Shown here piece after piece: positions 1 to 8,665 of a DNA stretch of 64,000 nucleotides (within the stretch, counting starts at the first letter, position 1; every line of letters begins with the position of its first letter). The notes beneath the pieces were generated by a model. It was not told the origin of the DNA and made no database searches. It saw only the letters and a list, made by a program, of their open reading frames with translations. The position numbers were made by a program, and so were the translations under genes. Source of the stretch: Lysinibacillus xylanilyticus (GTDB lineage: Bacteria > Bacillota > Bacilli > Bacillales_A > Planococcaceae); assembly GCF_001708185.1 (NCBI RefSeq), contig NZ_MDDN01000004.1, positions 248,001 to 312,000 on the forward strand, read 5' to 3'.

Positions 1-104
1 TGTGTCTACCCATGATCGTCTAAAATTATGAATCTAGTTTTCATTATAAAGGAAAAAATGGAATAAATAAAAGAATATCCATCCTATTCTAGCAAGGAGA
101 TACT

Positions 105-245
105 TTAGCACAGCTTTTCATCTAAAACTTCGGAAACAATTTGCTCAATATGTCTTCAGGTTCTATTCCACCTATTGCGAATGCTTTGAGGTGCCCGTAT
201 GTATTAGCAGGTTCCTTCTTTAAGAAAGATTTTTTAATGTATTTA
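105..245 (-). pseudogene. Frameshifted gene remnant
   Basis: Read on the minus strand, one frame gives a coding-like segment ending GGIEPED. A shift of frame at about 145-150 continues smoothly as IEQIVSEVLDEKLC and then a stop. No start codon or ribosome binding site is visible, so this looks like the decayed 3' end of a lost gene. I do not recognise the family. Bases 1-104 show nothing else. Confidence 0.3.
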
Positions 246-289
246 AAGTTTTGTATCCTTATTATTTTAAATGAGTTTGGAGGATTCGT

Positions 290-832
290 ATGCTAAAAAG
301 AAAGTTTGGAGACCGTTCACAATGGCAACGAGTTATAGAAAGAAAATATGGCCAGTCATACCTTGATTCTAAAGATTTTAAGGGTTATATCACTTTATTA
401 AAAACAGTAAAAGTGACAGAACCCCTTTCCGTGAATTATGGAGAGAAAAGATTATGTATTGTCGATAATGGCTATATATGGTTGCAACAATTTCCTCTTG
501 AGAAAAACCATGCAGTAACAACAATGTTTGATGCTAACGGAGAAATAATTCAATGGTATATTGATATTTGCAATAAAAACTCAATCGAAAATAATGTGCC
601 TTGGATGGATGATTTATTTTTAGACCTCATTTTGTTGCCGTCAGGAGAGCTGATTGAAAAAGATGCTGATGAATTAGAAGAAGCTTATGTAGCTGGTATC
701 ATTGATAAATCTCTTTATGAATTGGCATGGAACGAACTAAACAGTATAAAAAGAGATATAAGTAAAGGTGAATTTAAATTGGTTAATCTTTCTAAGCAGC
801 ATAAGGAAATATTAGTAAATAAAATAAATTAA
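290..832 (+). CDS. DUF402 domain protein (nucleotide phosphatase-like)
   Basis: A 180-residue protein. The middle, from about residue 60 to 140, has the features of the DUF402/FomD-like beta-barrel family: a WYIDI segment, a DLFLDLILLPSGEL segment with clustered acidic residues, then DADELEEAY followed by a helical tail. Characterised members include nucleoside di- and triphosphate phosphatases that use divalent metal held by acidic residues; the substrate here is unknown. The ATG follows GGAGG at 279-283 with good spacing. It stands alone and ends in a terminator at 852-892. There is no signal peptide or membrane segment, so it is cytoplasmic. The family call is fairly sure; the reaction is inference. 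Confidence 0.75.
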   Translation: MLKRKFGDRSQWQRVIERKYGQSYLDSKDFKGYITLLKTVKVTEPLSVNYGEKRLCIVDNGYIWLQQFPLEKNHAVTTMFDANGEIIQWYIDICNKNSIENNVPWMDDLFLDLILLPSGELIEKDADELEEAYVAGIIDKSLYELAWNELNSIKRDISKGEFKLVNLSKQHKEILVNKIN

Positions 833-851
833 CTTTGGTTCTTCTCCTTAC

Positions 852-892
852 AAAACTCCATTTCGAAGTCATCTTTATTCAAAATGGAGTTT
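852..892 (+). terminator. Intrinsic terminator after the DUF402 gene
   Basis: An 11-bp stem, AAACTCCATTT paired with AAATGGAGTTT, lies 20 bases after the stop codon. The following T-run is weak. Confidence 0.6.
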
Positions 893-973
893 ATATGTAT
901 TGGCAGCTTATTAAGTTTTACGAGCACATTATATGTAACTTTTAGAACACTCTTTCAAATTGACTATCTAGCA

Positions 974-1375
974 CTAATTGATCACCTTGCCATCTGGTAA
1001 TTTGTCAGCCTTTATCCACTCTTCTACAAAACAGTTAAAGAACTCGGGGTTTGCTAGTGAGACACCGTGGCCGATGTTAGATAACACAACACCTTTACAA
1101 TTTGGATTGCTATTGACAAGATGGGCGGCTGATTTTTTCATGTTGCCCTTCTCTTTTTCACCAACCGTTACTAAAATACCGCATTGAGCTTTCGAAAAAT
1201 TGTGAGGAAATGCAAATGACATATTTTCTTGCAATATTTTAATAAGGGTATCTAATTTCATCTTTGAACTATCTTGGTAATATTGCTCAAAATATTCTTC
1301 ATCTACATACAATGTTTTAGCTTGAAGCTTCGCGAATGATTTATTTTTTATCAGCGGAAAAGATAATTTCACCAC
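974..1375 (-). pseudogene. Truncated alpha/beta hydrolase (C-terminal part only)
   Basis: The 133-residue reading frame ends with a typical alpha/beta-hydrolase C-terminus: a GVVLSNIGHGVSLANPEFF segment, where the GHG histidine is the usual catalytic-triad base, followed by the last helix FVEEWI. An intact enzyme is about 250-280 residues and carries a GxSxG nucleophile elbow before this point; none is present here or in the 150 bases upstream. The first half is therefore missing. A GTG at 1373-1375 sits just behind an AAGGGG motif, so a short product could still be made, but it would lack the nucleophile. No neighbour suggests a role. Confidence 0.6.
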
Positions 1376-1587
1376 CCCTTCTTTCTTCGTTGTTGTATTT
1401 CTCGGGAAATAATCAGATTATTCTTTTACTTTATACACTGTATTTATTTTACTATTTTTAGTGTCATATTTATAGTTACTGCTGCATATATAATACTTGA
1501 AAAACATTTTGCATTTTTAATGAAGCATTGTGGCTCTTGGGATTGAGGAAGAAAGACAAAAAAATAATAAACATGGAGGTAATACAG

Positions 1588-3681
1588 ATGGATCAAAACA
1601 AAACGAACGAACCAAAAGAATTATTAAAAGCCATTAACCCTTCCAGTTTAGGAGAATTTCCCCTCGCACCAATTAGTGGCTTATATGCATGGAGTGAACA
1701 GCTAATCCATGAGGAACTTCGCCTTGACGTAGACGGATACTACCCACAAATGGTAGCAAGCGGAACTATTATTTCAAACACGTCTTCTACTATTCATTGG
1801 ATTGCCAAGTTAACAGCTAATGGTACAAATACTTGGACAGGCAATATTCGAAATAAATACCTAGACGAAATACAATCATTTCCTTATACAAATGTAAAAA
1901 TACAGGTAACACGCGGTTCAATCCCTGAACAACATACTGCAGAAGTCATATTTCTTATCGGAGGGGAGACAGACAGAACTAGCACTTTCCAGTTTCAATC
2001 TCCTCACTTCCACCCTGTAGAATTTGAATTTGATGCTGAAGAAGGTACAACGCCATTCATAACCTATCAAACACATGCCCATCCAGACAAGCCTACATCT
2101 TTGCCGGATGAAACTTTGTCAATTTCAGAAGTTTTTAAACGCACTGGATTTGATGTAAAAATATCAGAAGGTAATAATATTGTTTCCAAAGACTATACAG
2201 GGACTGATAAAAAGTGGAACACTCAAGAGATGCATGATGCCATGCAAGTATATTGGTCACACTTTGATAATAAGCCCCAATGGTCCATGTGGACATTCTT
2301 TGCAAATTCGGAAGCTGAAGAAGGCCATGGTCTGGGCGGTATTATGTTTGATAGCATTGGTCCGAACCATCGTCAAGGAACAGCCATTTTTAATAATTCA
2401 TTTATTTCCGATCCACCTAAAGGTGACCCCTCCCCAGAAGCTTGGGTACAGCGATATCGTTTTTGGTGTACTTGCCATGAGATGGGACATGCTTTCAATC
2501 TCCTGCACTCTTGGCAAAAACACCTAGGTCATCCTTGGGAACCGTTGGAGCGCCCTCTTACCCCAGAACCTAAGGCTCTAAGCTTTATGAATTATCCTTT
2601 CAAATTTGATGGCAACCAACAGGAGTTCTTTAAAAACTTTGAGTATCGTTTTAGTGATCAAGAGCTTTTATTTTTGCGACACGCCCCTGAGCGCTTCGTA
2701 CAAATGGGTAATGCTGACTGGGCTGTTGATCATGGGTTTGAACAACCGATCATTTCTGATCACCCTTCTTTTAATCTTGAATTGAGAGTTAACCGTAAAA
2801 CACCTATATTCCAATGGTTAGAACCTACCGTTATAGAAATCAAACTAACGAATACTTCAAATCAACCTCAGATAATAAATAAACATATTTTATCCGATTT
2901 ATATGGAATGTCTGTAATGGTTAAAAAAGATGGCAAACAAGGTCGTCGCTTACTACCTTATGTTCAATTTTTAAGGAACCTAGAGAACAAAGTAATTATG
3001 CCTGGAGAATCACTGTATGAAACCATTTTCGCTTCCGTAGGGAAAAATGGCTGGTTAATTGATGATCCAGGATTCTATAACATTCAAGTAGCCCTGCAAA
3101 TAAACGGCCATAACATCGTATCTAACAACTTAAGGCTACGAGTTTTACCACCTACAGGATACGATCAGGAATTCCTTGCTCAAGATTATTTCTCTGAAGA
3201 AGTCGGCCGGATTCTTGCATTTGACGGCAGCCGTTTTTTTGAAAAAGGGAACGATATCCTTCGTGAGGTAACAGAAAAACTTAGTGACCATGCTGTTGCT
3301 CTTCATGCTCATATCGCCCTTGCTAAACCGTTGGCGTTTGATTATCAATTCCTTGACTTCAAAGAAGACTCAGATACAAGAGGTAAAATCAAAATAATAC
3401 CTGCCCAACCAGATGAGGCACGTAAACAGTTTACTTCTGCTTTAACTGCGCACAAACAAATAGCGGCTAAGACACTTTCCAACATAGATTATCATCAATA
3501 TATGGTTACCTACAGTGAATTTCTAAGTAATCAAGCAGAAAACAAGGAAGCCGCAGAGGTACAGAATGTCCTTTATCAAACGCTGTCTGAACGGAATGTT
3601 CTAGACAGTGTATTACAAAAAATCAAAAATCGCAGCGAAATTTATGGACAAAAGGAAAATGAACACTTTACGAACAGCTAA
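1588..3681 (+). CDS. Metzincin-like zinc metalloprotease, 697 residues
   Basis: The sequence shows HEMGHAFNLLH at residues 297-307, which fits the HExxHxxxxxH zinc site of metzincin peptidases with Asn in place of the usual Gly. About 27 residues later SFMNY (332-336) looks like a metzincin Met-turn. The regions before (about 30-290) and after (about 360-560) look beta-rich, and the last 120 residues are helical. I chose ATG 1588 because GGAGGT at 1575-1580 precedes it by 7 bases; a longer in-frame start at 1528 has no ribosome site. No signal peptide or transmembrane segment is visible, odd for a protease of this class. It is a single gene with its own terminator. The zinc site is clear; peptidase activity and substrate are inferred. 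Confidence 0.7.
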   Translation: MDQNKTNEPKELLKAINPSSLGEFPLAPISGLYAWSEQLIHEELRLDVDGYYPQMVASGTIISNTSSTIHWIAKLTANGTNTWTGNIRNKYLDEIQSFPYTNVKIQVTRGSIPEQHTAEVIFLIGGETDRTSTFQFQSPHFHPVEFEFDAEEGTTPFITYQTHAHPDKPTSLPDETLSISEVFKRTGFDVKISEGNNIVSKDYTGTDKKWNTQEMHDAMQVYWSHFDNKPQWSMWTFFANSEAEEGHGLGGIMFDSIGPNHRQGTAIFNNSFISDPPKGDPSPEAWVQRYRFWCTCHEMGHAFNLLHSWQKHLGHPWEPLERPLTPEPKALSFMNYPFKFDGNQQEFFKNFEYRFSDQELLFLRHAPERFVQMGNADWAVDHGFEQPIISDHPSFNLELRVNRKTPIFQWLEPTVIEIKLTNTSNQPQIINKHILSDLYGMSVMVKKDGKQGRRLLPYVQFLRNLENKVIMPGESLYETIFASVGKNGWLIDDPGFYNIQVALQINGHNIVSNNLRLRVLPPTGYDQEFLAQDYFSEEVGRILAFDGSRFFEKGNDILREVTEKLSDHAVALHAHIALAKPLAFDYQFLDFKEDSDTRGKIKIIPAQPDEARKQFTSALTAHKQIAAKTLSNIDYHQYMVTYSEFLSNQAENKEAAEVQNVLYQTLSERNVLDSVLQKIKNRSEIYGQKENEHFTNS

Positions 3682-3748
3682 AATAATTTAAGTTAAAACA
3701 TTACTCATCGACAAAGATATTTAATTAAGATATAGAAAACTACAAATT

Positions 3749-3797
3749 GAAAACCGTTATTTCGAAAAAAGCTTGATCGAAATGACGGTTTTCTTTT
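3749..3797 (+). terminator. Intrinsic terminator after the metzincin gene
   Basis: GAAAACCGTTATTTCGA pairs with TCGAAATGACGGTTTTC, nearly perfect over 17 bases, followed by a short TTTTG. Confidence 0.8.
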
Positions 3798-3915
3798 GAT
3801 TTTAACTAACTATTTCTTTATGAAATTAAACAAGTACTAGTTAGCTTAATAAGACGTAAGTGGTGCCATGATTATATAGTATTCCTTAAGAAACTAAATT
3901 CTTTACTCGTTCCTT

Positions 3916-5154
3916 TTACTTATGTTCGTCCCAAAAGTCCTTACTAAAACTCGTATTCGCATGATATTTCCCAACTGGTTTGGCAATATCTGAACCTCTA
4001 ACGATCGTTCCTTTTCCAAACTTTTGTTCCATTTGATCAACGAGTTTAATGATTGGTTCTTCTTTTATATGTTCTTCAAAGTTAAATAACGTTAGCTGCT
4101 GTGTCGTTTCTTTAATATCACTGACATTCGATACGGTAACACCTAGTAATCGAACAGGCTCTTCACTCCAATGCTTATTAAATAAATACCACGCTTGCTC
4201 AATGATATCCTCTTTTGAATGAATCGCGTTATTGATGGACTTACTCCGTGTACATGTTTCCCAGTCTGCTGAACGAATGATGATACTTACGGTTACCCCT
4301 GCAAGTTTCTTAGCCTTTAATCTTTCCGCTACTTTTTCAGAAAGTGTTGCGATTACTTTATATAATTCATCTCTATCTGTCGTATCAAAAGAAAGTGTTG
4401 TAGAATTCCCTACACTTTTTGTATCGTATATTGCTTCTGGATCAACAGGTCTGTCATCTTCGCCATTTGCCTTTTGCTTCATACGTAGACCATTGATGCC
4501 AAAGTTTTGCTTTAATATATATTCATCAGCTACAGCTAGTTCTCCAATTGTTTGAATACCTAAATTACCTAATTTCTCCGCTGTACTTTTGCCAACCCCA
4601 TGCATCTCAATTACATTCATCGGCCATAGTATTGTTGGTACATCTCGCTTACGGAGTATTGTAATACCCATCGGCTTTTTCATGTCACTTGCCATTTTCG
4701 CCAAAAATTTATTTGGCGCAATGCCGATTGAACAAGGGAGTTGCAGTTCGTTCCAGATTCTATCTTGAATATTTTGTACGTGTTGCAATACATTTTGGCC
4801 ATCGACTATAGGAAGTTGCAAATAACCTTCATCGATTGAAACTGGTTGAAGAATTTCGCTATACTCTTTTAACAAATTAAAAAAAGACTTAGACGCAGCT
4901 CTATATCGTTCAAAATTAGGAGGTAGTACAATTAGCTCTGGGCACTTTCGCCGCGCCTCCCCGACATTCATAGTTGTATAAACACCTCTTGCTCTTGCTT
5001 CATAACTACAAGTAATTATAATACCTCTACGCTCTTTAGGATTCCCAGCTATAGCTATGGCCTTGCCTTTTAAACTCGGGTCATAAATCTGTTCTACTGA
5101 AGCATAAAAACTATTCATATCAATATGGAGAATGATTCTTGATTTATTAGCCAT
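3916..5154 (-). CDS. dinB: DNA polymerase IV (Y-family translesion polymerase)
   Basis: Error-prone translesion DNA polymerase of 412 residues. DMNSFYASVEQ near the N-terminus carries the first metal ligand, and SIDEGYL carries the catalytic acidic pair of the palm. These are followed by helix-hairpin-helix DNA-binding segments (MHGVGKSTAEKLGNLGI) and the little-finger domain. The length and N-terminus match B. subtilis YqjH (PolY1). The start is ATG 5154, after GGAGGG; the upstream in-frame extension to 5328 has no ribosome site and unlike composition. A LexA-like box lies about 120 bases upstream, fitting SOS control. It is monocistronic. The C-terminus lacks an obvious QLxLF-type clamp motif at the very end, but QLTLFNF about 45 residues before it probably serves. 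Confidence 0.95.
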   Translation of the reverse strand: MANKSRIILHIDMNSFYASVEQIYDPSLKGKAIAIAGNPKERRGIIITCSYEARARGVYTTMNVGEARRKCPELIVLPPNFERYRAASKSFFNLLKEYSEILQPVSIDEGYLQLPIVDGQNVLQHVQNIQDRIWNELQLPCSIGIAPNKFLAKMASDMKKPMGITILRKRDVPTILWPMNVIEMHGVGKSTAEKLGNLGIQTIGELAVADEYILKQNFGINGLRMKQKANGEDDRPVDPEAIYDTKSVGNSTTLSFDTTDRDELYKVIATLSEKVAERLKAKKLAGVTVSIIIRSADWETCTRSKSINNAIHSKEDIIEQAWYLFNKHWSEEPVRLLGVTVSNVSDIKETTQQLTLFNFEEHIKEEPIIKLVDQMEQKFGKGTIVRGSDIAKPVGKYHANTSFSKDFWDEHK

Positions 5155-5270
5155 AATATTCCCTCCATAAATAACGTATTTTCGGCAACATCTAAATCGA
5201 TTTAATGATGTGTATTTCTTGTTTAGATAGATGCGAAACGATAGGCTAAATTCTACGCTCCGTAAAACAA

Positions 5271-5282
5271 GAATATTTGTTC
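5271..5282 (-). promoter_or_regulatory. Candidate LexA (DinR) box upstream of dinB
   Basis: On the minus strand the sequence is GAACAAATATTC. The Bacillus LexA consensus is GAAC-N4-GTTC, so only one base of the second half differs. Its position upstream of an SOS-type polymerase makes it plausible. Confidence 0.5.
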
Positions 5283-5343
5283 TTATTTTATCATCAAAAG
5301 GGATGTTTTGGCTATCACTAAGCGACATTCCTCACCTATTTTC

Positions 5344-5600
5344 TCATCGGAAACTGTCCCCGTTAGCTACTTGGTTTAATGTATTCTCCCGTTGAAGCAT
5401 TAAAGCTTGCAGTATTCATTGTTGTGACACTTTATTCCATTTCAAAGTAGGCGGATATACTAATTCAATCACTTGTTTTATTGATCATTCTTGTTGTACA
5501 TCGACTTCAAATGTAGCTTCATTTAATGAACAAGCAAATAATTTTTCGCTAGCACCAACTGAAATTAACAAATTTTTTTCATTTTCTTGATTCCGCTTCG
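5344..5600 (-). pseudogene. Coding-like stretch broken by two in-frame TGA codons
   Basis: On the minus strand one frame reads coherently for about 85 codons (KNLLISVGASEKLFA, then NEATFEVDVQQE, TGA, then KQVIELVYPPTLKWNK, then VSQQ, TGA, then ILQALMLQRENTL). Two TGA codons interrupt it at about a third and two thirds of the way, and a third ends it. No start with a ribosome site is seen. It is most likely a decayed gene of unknown family. The rest of the gap 5155-5929 holds two hairpins. Confidence 0.35.
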
Positions 5601-5612
5601 TTAGTAAACTAA

Positions 5613-5650
5613 AAGAAATCCTACTAACATGAAAGCTAATAGGATTTCTT
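5613..5650. terminator. Hairpin, possible terminator
   Basis: AAGAAATCCTA pairs with TAGGATTTCTT, 11 bp perfect with a 16-base loop. It lies in a gap with no intact gene on either side, so its partner gene may have been lost. Confidence 0.45.
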
Positions 5651-5785
5651 ATCAAACATTATTTTAATACCACAGTAACATTAAAACTTATCTCAATATT
5701 TGCTGTTCCAATTAAATCTGCTAAAAGAAATGCGTCTAATCCTAAGACTTGCTAGTGATATTTTTGAATCATATAGTAAAAATTA

Positions 5786-5827
5786 AAAAGCTAAGAGTAT
5801 TCAATTAAATGAAAACTCTCAGCTTTT
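5786..5827 (-). terminator. Bidirectional terminator after the nuclease gene
   Basis: AAAAGCTAAGAGT pairs with ACTCTCAGCTTTT with one mismatch, and T-rich sequence follows on both strands. It lies about 100 bases past the stop of the minus-strand nuclease gene. Confidence 0.7.
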
Positions 5828-5929
5828 TTGCATTACGGCAACCAGAGGAGATTACGACCAGTAGTCGCCAAAAGATGCTCTAAGTGGACGTGTTAGGATG
5901 TAAGCAATCCAGAAAGCCAACACTGCATA

Positions 5930-6844
5930 TCATTTGGACCGATCCAATATTAAATCTGTTTGATCTCGAATAATGTATGCTTCTGGAGTAGCAATATTGG
6001 CTCTTTCCGTCATAGCGTTAGCATGATAATATAAAGGATTTGTCTCATATAGATAATCATCAAATTGTATTCCTGTAATTTCAGTTATTGTTGTTAAAGG
6101 AACTTGGTATTGTGTTAGTACATCCATTTTCTCTAGTAAGCGATTTTTTGTCGAAGAACGGAATTCCGCCTTTACGTTATGTCTCCAATAATCATCCTGT
6201 AATATTTTAAATGCGACTGAACGGAGCCTATCATCAACCCCTATAAAAAAAGCTACTTTCCAAAATCCGGCCGGTATCTTTATACCGCAACCTAAGGGTT
6301 TTTGATATCCACAGTACTCCCTGTCATTTTCCGTAAAGATCGGCCCAGTGAAAATTGAGAATTTTTTATTTTTGCTCTTAGTTTGATTAATAATCCACCC
6401 TTCGATGTCACCCCATTTTGTATGATGAAACTCCTTATGTTGAGGGGCAATATTTGCAAAGCAAAATGAATCACAATCTCCTTCCTTTGCTTCATCTCTT
6501 TCTCCCCAACCTACATCGTCTCTTCTAACAAGGTGACCTCTATCCCACAAGTCTGCTTGTCCTCCTTCATATAACCATCCACCTACCTGATTTTCCTCTC
6601 CAATCCGATCGTCAGTATGCCAATTATTACATCTTCTAAGTTGTATATCCCGTTCTTTATCCGTATTGTTCGCTCCATAAATGGCAAATTTCCGCTCTTT
6701 ATTCATCACAATTGAAAAGTGCGTAAATGGATAAACTTTACCTCCTTCCAATGCTACTTGGCCTATATCTTCACGTAAACGTGGAAATGGGATAGGAAAC
6801 TCTTCGCCTAAAAAGGTAGTATCAAAGCCTTTATTTAAACCCAT
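5930..6844 (-). CDS. DNA/RNA non-specific endonuclease
   Basis: A 304-residue protein of the Endonuclease_NS (NUC1/Serratia nuclease) superfamily. It contains DRGHLVRRDDVGWG at about residues 101-114, the family signature in which the His is the general base, and an Asn/Glu region further on (FANIAPQHKEFHH) that carries the metal-binding Asn. It would hydrolyse single- or double-stranded DNA and RNA. Unlike most relatives it has no signal peptide, and the N-terminus begins directly with a polar segment, so either the protein is cytoplasmic or it leaves by a non-Sec route. ATG 6844 has GGAGG about 10 bases upstream. No immunity-protein gene is adjacent: the upstream gap 6845-7139 is empty and the downstream gap has only hairpins and a decayed ORF. 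Confidence 0.85.
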   Translation of the reverse strand: MGLNKGFDTTFLGEEFPIPFPRLREDIGQVALEGGKVYPFTHFSIVMNKERKFAIYGANNTDKERDIQLRRCNNWHTDDRIGEENQVGGWLYEGGQADLWDRGHLVRRDDVGWGERDEAKEGDCDSFCFANIAPQHKEFHHTKWGDIEGWIINQTKSKNKKFSIFTGPIFTENDREYCGYQKPLGCGIKIPAGFWKVAFFIGVDDRLRSVAFKILQDDYWRHNVKAEFRSSTKNRLLEKMDVLTQYQVPLTTITEITGIQFDDYLYETNPLYYHANAMTERANIATPEAYIIRDQTDLILDRSK

Positions 6845-7139
6845 TTTTGAACGACCTCCTTCTTATCTAGAAATCAAACCTAACAACTAGATCCTCTTGG
6901 ACATTGCAAATATAGCAGAAATATGTTGCTCAAGAAAATAAAACAAAAGGGTGGGCATGTCCTAATTTTTTTGTTTCTATTTATATATTTGCACTGAGCA
7001 GCATATATGACTTCCACAAGCTGCTACGAAATAACTAATTCATCATTTGTTATGAAAAAGAATTCTAAATATTAAATGTTGACTTTTTGACTGAAGAAAA
7101 GCTTTCATTTTGAAAAAGTACCACTTGTCCTAACATATT

Positions 7140-8537
7140 CTAATCAACAAATGAATAATCCCCATCACTTTCAAGTAAATCCTTCAATATAATTAGTGCT
7201 TGTTCAAGCTGGTTTTCCGGTGCAGTGATGGCCAAACGCACCGCATTGATCGGTTTCACATTTCCCACAGCAAAGCGTTCAGCTGCATATACTTGCACAC
7301 CTGCTTTTGATGCAAGCAATTCAAACTGCACACCAGTAAATTTTTCAGGCAGTATAAGCCATCTAAATATGCATTCTTCTTCCCCTAAAATGTTATAATC
7401 CCCTAAATATTGATTGACTAGTGAATTTTGTTGTTTTGCATACAATCGATGTTTCTCTAAAATGGATTGTGCAACACCATCATGAATCATCCTCGCTGTT
7501 AACTCCACCATCATCGGAGACACTGAGATATTTATATTATAAAGTGTTTCCATTATTTTCTTCCGAAGCGTTAAAGGTGTAACAATAAAGGATAGTCGTA
7601 AGCCCGGCGAGATGATTTTTGACAAACTAGCAATATAAATAACCTTTTCTGGTGCATAGGAAGCTATTGGTGCAAATGGCTGCTCCTTCAGAAAACTATA
7701 TATCGCATCTTCTATGACGATTAAGCCTGTCTGCCTTGCAACTACCGCAATCATTTTTCTTGTTTCCATCGACATTGTATGGGTAGTAGGGTTATGAAAA
7801 TCAGGAATAACATAAAGACCTTTAATATGCTCATTTTTACAAGCGTATAATAGCCCCTCTCTTGTCATTTCTCCATTTCTTTGTTGGATGGCTACGAGTT
7901 GGATACCCAACATATTTGCCGCTGTTTTTATCCCTGCATATGTAATGGGATCTGTACCAATTCGATCACCTGGCTGAAACAAAGCAGCTAATGTTCCAAC
8001 AATGGCATTTTGTCCCCCCGCCCCAAGCAATATAGGTTGATCCGTTTGAAAGTTGACTTTTTCCAAAAGCTTCATTGCCGCCTCCGTTTGCCAAGCATTG
8101 CCTTCAGGTCGTCCGTATTGAAATAATTTGCTAAAATTCGGGTCATTCATCATCTTTTTCATATACCGTGTAATGTCCTCATTTGCATGATTTTCTGGTA
8201 ATACAGACCCCATTTCAATCATATGAGAAGAATTACTAGTCGGTAATAAAATTTTATTCGTCGCGGCGTCTGATGAAACGAATGTTCCGCTTCCAATCGA
8301 GGCATAAATAAGCCCCTTCTGTCCACAAAGCTTAAACGCCCTTGTGATCGTGCTTAAATTAACGTCTAAAAAGTCAGCTAATTCCCGCTGTGGAGGAAGC
8401 TTAGTTCCTGGCGATAATTTTCCATTCTTTATATCTTGTTCAAGCTGTTCGGCAATTGCTATATATAACGGAGCCGAAATATTGCTTATATCGGGCTTCC
8501 AACTCATCGGATATTCTTCAAACGAATTTACTGGCAT
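7140..8537 (-). CDS. MocR-type transcription regulator (GntR HTH plus aminotransferase-like domain)
   Basis: A 465-residue fusion of an N-terminal winged helix of the GntR family (PLYIAIAEQLEQDIKNGKL, then LPPQRELADFLDVN, about residues 25-90) with a fold-type I PLP-binding domain. SLSKIISPGLRLSF holds the likely PLP lysine, and IEDAIYSF and IPDFHNPTTH are other cofactor-pocket segments. MocR proteins sense PLP or an amino-acid derivative and usually control a neighbouring PLP-enzyme gene, here the divergent aminotransferase at 8666. I chose ATG 8537 because AGAAGGGG lies 8 bases upstream; the in-frame ATG at 8573 overlaps an operator copy. Three copies of an 11-bp motif fill the shared promoter region. 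Confidence 0.9.
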   Translation of the reverse strand: MPVNSFEEYPMSWKPDISNISAPLYIAIAEQLEQDIKNGKLSPGTKLPPQRELADFLDVNLSTITRAFKLCGQKGLIYASIGSGTFVSSDAATNKILLPTSNSSHMIEMGSVLPENHANEDITRYMKKMMNDPNFSKLFQYGRPEGNAWQTEAAMKLLEKVNFQTDQPILLGAGGQNAIVGTLAALFQPGDRIGTDPITYAGIKTAANMLGIQLVAIQQRNGEMTREGLLYACKNEHIKGLYVIPDFHNPTTHTMSMETRKMIAVVARQTGLIVIEDAIYSFLKEQPFAPIASYAPEKVIYIASLSKIISPGLRLSFIVTPLTLRKKIMETLYNINISVSPMMVELTARMIHDGVAQSILEKHRLYAKQQNSLVNQYLGDYNILGEEECIFRWLILPEKFTGVQFELLASKAGVQVYAAERFAVGNVKPINAVRLAITAPENQLEQALIILKDLLESDGDYSFVD

Positions 8538-8563
8538 TAGCACAGCCCCTTCTCTCTCTTTGA

Positions 8564-8613
8564 TTGCATACAATATTTAATTGTCTTGCATACAATGATA
8601 ATATTGTATGCAA
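8564..8613. promoter_or_regulatory. Three-copy operator for the MocR regulator
   Basis: TTGCATACAAT occurs exactly at 8564-8574 and 8586-8596, two direct copies 22 bp apart (two helical turns). Its exact inverse ATTGTATGCAA is at 8603-8613. The third copy covers the -35 of the aminotransferase promoter, and the first overlaps the 5' leader of the regulator. The spacing fits a dimer bound to one DNA face. Confidence 0.75.
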
Positions 8614-8632
8614 ATGATTACAATGATATAAT
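8604..8632 (+). promoter_or_regulatory. Sigma-A promoter of the aminotransferase gene
   Basis: TTGTAT at 8604-8609 and TATAAT at 8627-8632 are 17 bp apart. The -35 is inside the third operator copy, so the regulator bound there would touch or block polymerase. Confidence 0.65.
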
Positions 8633-8665
8633 TTTTAAAAAATCAGAAAAAAGGACCGATACATT

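Noticed and set aside
5155-5328. N-terminal extension of DNA polymerase IV.
   Set aside because: The family N-terminus and a GGAGGG site both support ATG 5154; the extension covers the LexA-like box.
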